Assembly (NCBI RefSeq): GCF_011297335.1
Contig: NZ_JAAOTJ010000003.1
Span: forward strand, 124,001-188,000
DNA length: 64,000 bases
Direction: 5' to 3'
Source: Catellatospora methionotrophica
Lineage (GTDB): Bacteria; Actinomycetota; Actinomycetes; Mycobacteriales; Micromonosporaceae
In this document: positions 54,590 through 62,265 of the stretch, one piece after another
How the letters are laid out: each line of letters starts with the position of its first letter
How positions within the stretch are numbered: the stretch's first letter is position 1
Notes under the pieces: generated by a model
Seen by the model: the letters and a program-made list of their open reading frames with translations, nothing else
What the model was told of the DNA's origin: nothing
Database searches by the model: none
Made by a program: the position numbers and the translations under genes

Positions 54590-55282
54590 ATGCCACTCCG
54601 AGACTTCGTCGCCGCCACTCCTCGCCAACTTCCGGTTCTCATTCTCGCCGACGTGAGTGGAAGCATGTTCCACGAATCCAAGATCGAGACACTGAACCGC
54701 AGCGTCGGCGAAATGATCAGGTCTTTCAAGTCTTTCGGCGAGGCGACGTACGAGATCACTGTCGGCGTCATCACCTTCGGGGGCCTAACCGGGCTGCACG
54801 TTCCCCTCACCCCCGCGCGCGAATTGGCCTGGCAGGACATGTCCGCCAGTGGTGTCACCCCCCTCGACAAGGCTCTGCTGCTCGCCCACGACGTGCTTGA
54901 GGACCGCAGCCAGGTCCCGAGCCGATCCGCCAGGCCGGTGCTGGTCCTACTATCTGACGGGCAGCCGACCGACAGCCAGGGCCACCCCAGCGACAACTGG
55001 CGGGAGCCGCTCGACCGCCTGTTGCAGGCCCCGCGGGCCGGCAAGGCGGCACGGTACGCCGTGGCCGTCGGGCGGGAGGTCGACGCGGAGGCGATGGCGG
55101 TTCTCGAGCGCTTCGCCGGGGACGGTAACGAGGGCGTCTTCCAGGCTACCGAGGTCCACCGAATCGTCGAATTCTTCGAATGGCTCACCATGAGCGTCAG
55201 CCAGCAGGCCACCACTGGCATCGTCGATGGTAGGCCGCCGCTGCCGCTGGCCGAGCGCACTGCCGACATCGTCATCGACTGA
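54590..55282 (+). CDS. TerY-like vWA domain protein
   Basis: This is a 230-aa protein from ATG 54590 (AGGA upstream). It is a single von Willebrand A domain with MIDAS motif DVSGSM (LPVLILADVSGSMFHESKIE), the Thr in SGVTPLDKAL, and the Asp in VLLSDGQPTD, all present. Small stand-alone vWA proteins of this type (TerY-like) form a triad with a PP2C phosphatase and a Zn-ribbon kinase. The next two genes complete that triad, with 1 base between this stop and the PP2C start. The MIDAS probably binds a metal and recruits partner proteins. Confidence 0.88.
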   Translation: MPLRDFVAATPRQLPVLILADVSGSMFHESKIETLNRSVGEMIRSFKSFGEATYEITVGVITFGGLTGLHVPLTPARELAWQDMSASGVTPLDKALLLAHDVLEDRSQVPSRSARPVLVLLSDGQPTDSQGHPSDNWREPLDRLLQAPRAGKAARYAVAVGREVDAEAMAVLERFAGDGNEGVFQATEVHRIVEFFEWLTMSVSQQATTGIVDGRPPLPLAERTADIVID

Positions 55283-55283
55283 C

Positions 55284-56054
55284 ATGGCAGTTGACCGCAG
55301 GAACGCGGGCTGGTTCGGTGCGTCGGTGTGTGGTCCGGCGCACCGCCGCACCGGGACCTCGAACCAGGACGCCTGGCGCGGCACCCGAGGGAAGTTCGGC
55401 TCCCTCGTCGTGGTCGCCGACGGCATGGGATCGAGACCTCATGCCCGGCTGGGTGCGCAGAAAGTTTGTCGCGCGGCCCACCGAGCCGTTGTCGAGGTGG
55501 CCACCGAGGACATGCCGGACCCGGAGCTGCTCACCAGGCGACTCGAAGCACGCTGGCGTGAGGCGCTGGCCCCCCTCGACGCGGCCCAGGCTGCCACGAC
55601 AGTACTGCTGTCCCTGGCGCATCGCAGCGGTGAGGTCCTGTTGTGTCAGCTCGGTGACGGCTTGATTGCCTTCACTGAAGGTGGGCGTCTAGAGGTCTTC
55701 GTGCCCGCCGACGGGTTCGGCAATGAGACCGAGGCGCTGGGGCTTGCCGATCGGCGGCCGCAATGGCACGTTCGGCGCCTCCCGCTGCTTTCCGGAGGGC
55801 GGCAGATGCTGCTGGCGACCGATGGGGTCTCCGCAGACCTGCTCCCCGGCGCGCTGCCCGGACTGATCGATCACCTGTCCCAGGACTTCGCACCCTTGGC
55901 ACCGCGCACCCGCCACGGTCGCCTTTGTGCGCAGCTGCGCGCCTGGCCGACGCCAGGCCACTTCGACGACAAGACGCTAGCGCTGCACTGGACGACACGG
56001 GAGGAAAACCATGGGGCAGCCGATGACACTGCCGCACAGAGTGAAGACGGCTAG
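55284..56054 (+). CDS. PP2C-family protein phosphatase
   Basis: This is a 256-aa protein from ATG 55284. PP2C motifs with metal-binding Asp are visible: SNQDAW, VVVADGMGSRPHA, CQLGDGLIAF, LLATDGVS and FDDKTLAL. It is soluble. The last 44 bases overlap the kinase gene, so expression is coupled. In TerY-P-like triads the phosphatase and kinase are thought to act on the same targets, possibly the vWA protein or downstream DNA-processing proteins, but no substrate can be read from sequence. Confidence 0.9.
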   Translation: MAVDRRNAGWFGASVCGPAHRRTGTSNQDAWRGTRGKFGSLVVVADGMGSRPHARLGAQKVCRAAHRAVVEVATEDMPDPELLTRRLEARWREALAPLDAAQAATTVLLSLAHRSGEVLLCQLGDGLIAFTEGGRLEVFVPADGFGNETEALGLADRRPQWHVRRLPLLSGGRQMLLATDGVSADLLPGALPGLIDHLSQDFAPLAPRTRHGRLCAQLRAWPTPGHFDDKTLALHWTTREENHGAADDTAAQSEDG

Positions 56055-57420
56055 CGGTGTGACCTTGGAACTGGTGCGTGAGCTCGGCCGCGGCGGCCAG
56101 GGCGCCGTGTACGAGGTGGCCGGTGGACGGCATGCCGTCAAGATCTTGTCCGGACGGCACGCGGCAGAGACGGACGGATGGGTGGAGCGAATTCAGGCCA
56201 TCCGTCGCCTTCCTCTGGAGGGCTTACCGGTGGCGCGGCCACTCGAGACCCTGGCAGCGCCTCTCGTCGGCTACGTTATGGAGCTCATCGTCGGCATGGT
56301 CCCGCTGTCGCAGATGTGCCGCGTGCCGTCTGGGGCAAGCGCAGTGGAACATTACCGGGATACCGGCGGTCTGCGTCAACGGCTGAAGGTGCTGGCATCA
56401 GCCGCGGAGACACTGGCACGGCTGCACGCGCTGGGCCTCGTGTATCAGGACCCATCGCCGAACAACCTATTCATCTCCGACTCCGCCGACACGGCGCAGG
56501 TGTGGTTGATCGATTGCGACAACCTCTCGTACGCCACTATGCAGCGCGGCAGCGTCTTCACTCCGCGCTATCACGCGCCCGAGCTGCGGCATGGCGGCCT
56601 GCACCGCCCCGACAGCCTCTCCGACGCATTCGCCTTCGCAGTGCTGGCGTTCGAGACGTTGACATTCGACCACCCGTTCGTTGGCGACGTCGTCTACGAG
56701 AGCGAGGAGGACGAAGAGGCCGCCGTCCTGGACGGTATACACGTATTTGTCGATCATCCAAAAGACGCATCCAACCGGTCCAGCCGAGGTATCCAGTCCC
56801 GATGGTTGGTGCTCGACGAAGCGTTGGCGCTGGCCTTCCAAGCGACCTTCGTTGACGGGCTGACCCGACGCGACCGCAGGCCAGGGCTCGGTCACTGGCG
56901 AACGCTCCTGCGGGCCGCGGCATCCAGGACAGTATCCTGCGCTGCTTGCCGAATGAGTTCCTACTTCGACGCCGAAGAGCAGTCGTGTCCCTGGTGCGAC
57001 GAGCTACCGAGGCCCGCCACCTTGCACACCCGGAGCTACCTGGACCTGCGCGGCGACCCAGACGACGGCGCGGATGAAACGCCGGACCGCGCGCCTTACG
57101 TCGAACGCTGCCGGGTGGTGCTGTCAGACGGCGAAGAGGTCGAGCTGGCCCGCGAGGCAGTGCTTGGTGCGGTGGCACAGGCCGAGCAGTCCATGTTCCA
57201 GCTGCGTTGGGAGCAGGGCCGCCTCAAGATCGTAAACCTGAGCGGCGGCTCCGTCGAACTGGTGTCCCCAGACGGCAGCAAGATCCACACATTGCTCGCT
57301 GACAAGGTGGCAGATCTCCGCGCCGACGGCACCGCGCCCGTGTGGAGCATCCGGATCGGCACGGCAGGCCGAGCCGATCGGTGGCTCTGCTTCGACGTGG
57401 TTCCGGAGGGACGGCCGTGA
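56011..57420 (+). CDS. Protein kinase with C-terminal zinc ribbon
   Basis: The start ATG 56011 lies behind GGAGG inside the phosphatase gene. The 469-aa product has kinase residues 15-290: glycine loop LGRGGQGAVYEV, HAVKIL lysine, and catalytic loop YQDPSPNNLF, where the usual HRD is YQD. The metal-binding DFG is DCD (WLIDCDNL), so activity may be unusual. A zinc ribbon follows (SCAACRMSSYFDAEEQSCPW, then C), and then a beta-rich domain that may be FHA-like (LKIVNLSGGSVELVSPDGSK). Kinase plus zinc ribbon is the hallmark of the TerY-P triad kinase. The next gene starts at GTG inside its stop. Confidence 0.85.
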   Translation: MGQPMTLPHRVKTASGVTLELVRELGRGGQGAVYEVAGGRHAVKILSGRHAAETDGWVERIQAIRRLPLEGLPVARPLETLAAPLVGYVMELIVGMVPLSQMCRVPSGASAVEHYRDTGGLRQRLKVLASAAETLARLHALGLVYQDPSPNNLFISDSADTAQVWLIDCDNLSYATMQRGSVFTPRYHAPELRHGGLHRPDSLSDAFAFAVLAFETLTFDHPFVGDVVYESEEDEEAAVLDGIHVFVDHPKDASNRSSRGIQSRWLVLDEALALAFQATFVDGLTRRDRRPGLGHWRTLLRAAASRTVSCAACRMSSYFDAEEQSCPWCDELPRPATLHTRSYLDLRGDPDDGADETPDRAPYVERCRVVLSDGEEVELAREAVLGAVAQAEQSMFQLRWEQGRLKIVNLSGGSVELVSPDGSKIHTLLADKVADLRADGTAPVWSIRIGTAGRADRWLCFDVVPEGRP

Positions 57421-60400
57421 GATTGAGGGACCTGCGCACCGACTCGGCATCGGCGATCACGCTGCGCACCCGCGGTGGCGAGAATCCCGCCACGGTCGCA
57501 CGGGTGGGTGACGAGGCATCGCTGCTGTACTCATCCACCGGGGGCAATCTCCTGCTGCGCATCGGCGCCAATGCTTGGCAGGCGGCCGGTGACACGCCGA
57601 CCGACGAACAGGTGCTCACCGACGTCATCGGCACAAACCTGCCCGTGCTCGCCTGGGTGAGCCGGGTCGCCGCACCCGACTCGGTCGCCGTCCAAGTACA
57701 CCGCTTCGCGCACCGGCTGACCTGGGATCAGAAGCTGGTGATCGGGGTCGACGACGACGCAGTCCGGGCGGTTCAACGCGCCCTGCACAGATCACGCACC
57801 TCGGCAGACCTCGTCCGCTGGCTCGCGGACGAGTTCGTCCTCGCCCCGAGCGCCGACGGCCGCCCGGTGCGGGTCTTCGGATCGGCAGGTCAGCAGTCGC
57901 TCGACCTGAGCACCGGGTTCGTGCTGCATGGACGCACCACAGAGGCCCATCTAGAGTCCCGCGATGGAGTCCTGTGGCTCAAGACCCTGCGGCGACCTGG
58001 CCGACGTGGCCAACGCGAGGTCGCACTCACGCTGGTCGAGGCAGACCTGACTTTCGCCGATGGCACGCACGCCCATACGTTCAAGCAACAGCATCTGGAC
58101 GAGTTCCAGCGCCTGCTCAGCAGCGGGCAGCAGTACCTCAACCACTGGGACGAGTACGGCAGGATGGATCAGGCACAGGTCATCGCGCGAGCGATCGGAC
58201 TCGGCGCGGTGCACTATCACGCCGTACACCAGCAGGACGCGCGAACCTACCGGTTCCAGCTCGACTCTGATGACGGTCAGCAGTTCATGTCTCGGCTCGG
58301 CGACGAGCACGGCCGGCTCGCCGCCTCGACCCATGCCCCCGACGGCCTGCAGAACGGCACACTAGATCTCGACGGCCGCGACATGGAGGAAAACTTCACC
58401 GGAGACATCGCCTGGGTGAACCCCGCTGCGAACAGCCTCGGCCTGCGGGTCCCCGAAGACCGCACTTTGCAGCACCCACCAGCGCGTGGCGTGCTCTACC
58501 TCAGCCTGCTGGGTGATCGGGTTCGCATCAACCGCCAGCGGCGGGCCCGGCACCGCATCGAAACACTGAGCACGCCGATGCCACAACTCGGCCTGCTCTT
58601 GGAAGGCCAGCCCATGCCCTCGGCACGGGCTGGCCTTCGGATCGTGCAACCACGCTCGCTGAAAGCGTTCGCCCCGTACCAGAACTTTACGGACAAGCAG
58701 GAGGAGGCCGTCCGGATAGCCATCAACACGCCGGACATCGCGTTGATCCAGGGACCTCCCGGCACCGGCAAGACTCGTGTCATCACCGCGATCCAGGACT
58801 GCCTGGCCGAGATGGCGAAGGCAGCCGGCACGATCGAGCACAGCGTGCTGCTGACGAGTTTCCAGAACGACGCCGTCGACGAAGTGGTCCGCCGGACGAA
58901 GGTCTTCGGCCTACCCGCCGTCAAGGTGAGTTCTCGGCAACCGCAGGGCAATAGCGACGCCGTGGCGCAGTGGTGCCGTGAGAAGGCCGCGCAGCTGCGC
59001 GCGGAACGTACGCCGGGCGGGCTGCTGCTACAGGCAGCACGCCGGGCCGAGGCACTGGTGCTCGGCTACGGCCAGCAACCACCCACTCCGGCTGGCACTG
59101 CCAGGCTGATCGCGGAGCTGGACGGCCTGTGCGGCCACTACCTGTCCGCTGCGCTGCGCAGCCGGCTAATAATGGCCGGTAGCGCCTTGACCAACGGCGC
59201 TCCGGTTGCTGTGGCGAGCGCTGATCTGGAGCCACTGCGCAGAGCCGTCGGAGGGATCCGGGTCGATGCAGTCTCCTTTGCCGACGACGGGCCACATATG
59301 GCCCGGCGCGCTTTGCTGCGCCTGCGCGCGCACACTGAGCTGGCGCAGCACCTCAATGTGATCGAGCAGGCGGCTGAATGGGAGGGTGCGGAGCCGCCGT
59401 TCCTTGCAGAACTGACAGCAGCACGCGACCGTCTGCTCGACAGCCTCACCACGCCCGCAGTTCCCCTCAACGCGGTCGCCGACGAGGAGATCGTCGCGCT
59501 GTTGAGCGAGGTTACCGCAGAGCTGCGCAGCCGCCTTGTCGTGTCTCCCGACGGGGTCGCGGCCGCCGTCGAAGCATTTCTCGACGACCTTGAGAACGAC
59601 CCAGAGGCGGTCGGCGAGGCGATTCGTGGTTTCACCGCCGTCGTCGCCGCGACCTGCCAGCAGTCCGGATCCCGCCTCATGTCCGAGTTGGTGACCGGCG
59701 ATGACATCCGGTTCGACACTGTGATCGTCGACGAAGCCGCCCGAGCCAACCCCCTGGACCTCATGATTCCGCTGTGTCTCGCGGCGCGGCGCATCGTGCT
59801 GGTCGGCGATCACCGGCAGCTTCCCCACCTGCTGGAGCCTGACATCGAACGCGACCTGGAGATCTCGACCGAGACCGAGATGCTGGCGGCACTCAAGCAG
59901 AGTATGTTCGAGCGCCTGTTCGAGTATCTGCGACGTGAGGACCGTGGAAGAGCCGGCTTGCGCCGCGAGATCACGCTGGATACTCAGTTCCGTATGCACC
60001 CAGTGCTCGGCCGCTTCGTGGCAGAGGCGTTCTACGCCAGCGACACCGAGCTGGGTTCTGGAACGAACACGGTCCAGCTGCGCCACGGCATCGAGCGTTA
60101 CGGCGACGCGGTCGCGGTGTGGGCCGACCTGCCCTTTGCCACCCACGGCGGAGAAACGAGCGGCCGGAGCAAGTCTCGGCGGGCCGAGGCCGAGTGGATC
60201 GCGGCGGAACTGAAGAAACTCGCGGCCGAGGCTCCGCCAGCTGCCAAGGTTGGCGTGATCGCCTTCTACCGAGCGCAGGTTCAGCTGATCTGGCAGGCGC
60301 TGAACGACGAGAAGCTCGCCGAGCGCGACAGCCACGGCCGGTACCGCGCCGTAGGAGCGTTGGCGGATCGGTTGTACATCGGCACCGTCGACGCCTTCCA

Positions 60401-60665
60401 GGGACGGGAGTTCGACGTCGTCCTCCTTTCAGCGACCCGCAGCAATACCTTGGCTTCAGGTTCTCCGACGGCTGACCGCCGCAAGTATGGACACCTGCTC
60501 CTCACGAACCGGTTGTGTGTGGCAATGAGCCGCCAGCAACGGCTGCTCATCACAGTCGGCGATGCGGCCATGTTCCGAGAGCCGTCCAGCACCGGCCCGT
60601 CCGAGCTGACGAAGTTCCTGTCCCTGTGCGAGGACGGAAGGTATGGACGTGTCGTTCGCCGCTGA
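57417..60665 (+). CDS. Superfamily 1 DNA/RNA helicase (DNA2/NAM7-like)
   Basis: GTG 57417 overlaps the kinase stop and has GGAGG at good spacing. An in-frame ATG at 57342 lies within the kinase. The product is 1082 aa. The first 420 residues are a non-helicase region. Helicase motifs follow: Walker A IQGPPGTGKTR (about residues 446-453), LLTSFQNDAVDEVV, Walker B VIVDEAARANP, VGDHRQLPHLL, LDTQFRMHPVLGRF, TVDAFQGREFDVVLLSATRS and CVAMSRQQRLL. This is the UPF1/DNA2 subgroup, active on single-stranded nucleic acid. Its place inside the kinase-phosphatase operon suggests it is controlled by phosphorylation. Confidence 0.9.
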   Translation: MRLRDLRTDSASAITLRTRGGENPATVARVGDEASLLYSSTGGNLLLRIGANAWQAAGDTPTDEQVLTDVIGTNLPVLAWVSRVAAPDSVAVQVHRFAHRLTWDQKLVIGVDDDAVRAVQRALHRSRTSADLVRWLADEFVLAPSADGRPVRVFGSAGQQSLDLSTGFVLHGRTTEAHLESRDGVLWLKTLRRPGRRGQREVALTLVEADLTFADGTHAHTFKQQHLDEFQRLLSSGQQYLNHWDEYGRMDQAQVIARAIGLGAVHYHAVHQQDARTYRFQLDSDDGQQFMSRLGDEHGRLAASTHAPDGLQNGTLDLDGRDMEENFTGDIAWVNPAANSLGLRVPEDRTLQHPPARGVLYLSLLGDRVRINRQRRARHRIETLSTPMPQLGLLLEGQPMPSARAGLRIVQPRSLKAFAPYQNFTDKQEEAVRIAINTPDIALIQGPPGTGKTRVITAIQDCLAEMAKAAGTIEHSVLLTSFQNDAVDEVVRRTKVFGLPAVKVSSRQPQGNSDAVAQWCREKAAQLRAERTPGGLLLQAARRAEALVLGYGQQPPTPAGTARLIAELDGLCGHYLSAALRSRLIMAGSALTNGAPVAVASADLEPLRRAVGGIRVDAVSFADDGPHMARRALLRLRAHTELAQHLNVIEQAAEWEGAEPPFLAELTAARDRLLDSLTTPAVPLNAVADEEIVALLSEVTAELRSRLVVSPDGVAAAVEAFLDDLENDPEAVGEAIRGFTAVVAATCQQSGSRLMSELVTGDDIRFDTVIVDEAARANPLDLMIPLCLAARRIVLVGDHRQLPHLLEPDIERDLEISTETEMLAALKQSMFERLFEYLRREDRGRAGLRREITLDTQFRMHPVLGRFVAEAFYASDTELGSGTNTVQLRHGIERYGDAVAVWADLPFATHGGETSGRSKSRRAEAEWIAAELKKLAAEAPPAAKVGVIAFYRAQVQLIWQALNDEKLAERDSHGRYRAVGALADRLYIGTVDAFQGREFDVVLLSATRSNTLASGSPTADRRKYGHLLLTNRLCVAMSRQQRLLITVGDAAMFREPSSTGPSELTKFLSLCEDGRYGRVVRR

Positions 60666-62265
60666 CACACCGATCCTCGACTTCGGACGCCTGGGTTCCG
60701 CACCGCCTGGAAGCGCATGGATGCTGTGGCCCGCCTGGTCCTGGCGGGTACTCGCTGCCGACCACGTGCACCGCAAACTCGACCCGTTCCTGCGAGTCGT
60801 CGCGATGCTGTGCCAGGCGGGCCTCACCGACCCTGCCGAGCAGGCCGAGGTCAGCGGGCTGCACATGGGGATGTGCCAGAACATCATGCAGATGCTCCGG
60901 CAGCGGCATCTGATCGACCATCACCGGCGGCTGACCGTGCAAGGCCTCCGAGCGCTCGATGGGCAAGCCTGGGACGCCTCCACCCAGCGGCTGCTGTTCG
61001 TGTTCCAGAGCCCCTTCACGGGGCCGGGTTCGGCATGGCTGTGGCCTGCGGCGCGGCCGAGCCTGGACTATGCACACGTCGACTACCTGGATGATGGGCG
61101 GCCTCGGCTGCGCCTCGACGCGCGACGCGACGCGACGCCGATCCACCCGATGATCGTGAGTACGGTCGGGGTACGCCCGCCCGCCCGGCCACGGTCCGAG
61201 GCGATAGCCGCCGCGATCCGCACCGCCGCAACGCGGGTGTCCGGTGAAGAGACGCAGACTGCCGCCGCGCCGCCGGTTGGCACCCAGGCGGGACGGGTGT
61301 CGTACGTCGGCGGGCAACCGGAGCCGGTGTTCCTGCTGACCTGTGCCTATTTGCCCGAGGGCGCCTACACAAGTGCGGACTGGGAGGCGCTGGACCCGTT
61401 CACCGGGTGGCCTCACGCTGAGCTGAAGCAGCTCATCCTCGAACGCGCCGAGGAGGACACACGGCTAGCCGCAACCATCGGCCGCATCCGGTCCCGCCTG
61501 GTCAATCAGGATGCCGCCGCGCAGCAGCAGGAACAGCGCAGACTCGCGCAGGCCGAGGTCCGAGCCCAGGACCGCCTTGGCCGCCGGCTGCTGGATCCCG
61601 AGTACGCCGACGTCCTCAAGCTGCTCACCCATATCGAAGCGGACCATGCTCAGGCGGTGGCGCTCGGCTCGCTGGGCGGCAGGCGTCGGCAGTCTGCGGT
61701 CAACAACGCGCTCAAACTGTTCGAAGAGATCTTCTTCAGGCTGGCCCGACGCTTCCCGTTGAACTCGGCACGCCTACATCAGCTCAGGGACGGCAGAGAC
61801 GGCACCAGGATGCTGGAGCACAACCTAAGGCGAGTCCGTGCACACACCGGCGTTGCCGCTGTACCGGAAGGTGTGCGCCGCCAGCAGCACGATCAGGTGG
61901 CACGTGCCGCTGCGGGAACCCTTCCGTCATTTCGCGCCGGGCTGGCCGGGGTGCTGATCGCGACCCTCGATCATCCTCGGCATCCGCTACTCGGCGCCCT
62001 GCACCGCCGACCGACGCTGTGCGATCAGCTCGACCGGGCGGCGAAGCTGCGCAACGACGCCTCTCATCGCGGGGATCACGAACCCTCGCCGGAGGAGACT
62101 GCCGAGATCGTGGAGCTCCTCTACTGGACCACCGAACACCTGCTCATGGCCCCGACGATCCCCGCTAAGGAAGATGATGGCTCCGCGACACCCCCGCTCC
62201 GGTCCACCTCAGCAGAACTCCCACGGGGACGCGCTCTTGCGGGAAGCCCGGAAGGCGGCTCGTAA
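60643..62265 (+). CDS. Hypothetical operon protein with wHTH-like start and HEPN-like motif
   Basis: This is a 540-aa protein from ATG 60643 (GGAAGG upstream), overlapping the helicase by 23 bases. Residues 40-110 look like a winged helix (FLRVVAMLCQAGLTDPAEQA, GMCQNIMQMLRQRHLIDHHR). The middle has a charged helical stretch (QQQEQRRLAQAEVRAQDRLG). The C-terminal third is helical and contains R470-N471-D-A-S-H475 in AAKLRNDASHRGDHEPS, the RNxxxH pattern of HEPN RNases, placed between two helices as in that fold. The family is otherwise unknown to me. If the HEPN reading is right, it would be the RNase effector of the operon. Confidence 0.65.
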   Translation: MDVSFAADTPILDFGRLGSAPPGSAWMLWPAWSWRVLAADHVHRKLDPFLRVVAMLCQAGLTDPAEQAEVSGLHMGMCQNIMQMLRQRHLIDHHRRLTVQGLRALDGQAWDASTQRLLFVFQSPFTGPGSAWLWPAARPSLDYAHVDYLDDGRPRLRLDARRDATPIHPMIVSTVGVRPPARPRSEAIAAAIRTAATRVSGEETQTAAAPPVGTQAGRVSYVGGQPEPVFLLTCAYLPEGAYTSADWEALDPFTGWPHAELKQLILERAEEDTRLAATIGRIRSRLVNQDAAAQQQEQRRLAQAEVRAQDRLGRRLLDPEYADVLKLLTHIEADHAQAVALGSLGGRRRQSAVNNALKLFEEIFFRLARRFPLNSARLHQLRDGRDGTRMLEHNLRRVRAHTGVAAVPEGVRRQQHDQVARAAAGTLPSFRAGLAGVLIATLDHPRHPLLGALHRRPTLCDQLDRAAKLRNDASHRGDHEPSPEETAEIVELLYWTTEHLLMAPTIPAKEDDGSATPPLRSTSAELPRGRALAGSPEGGS

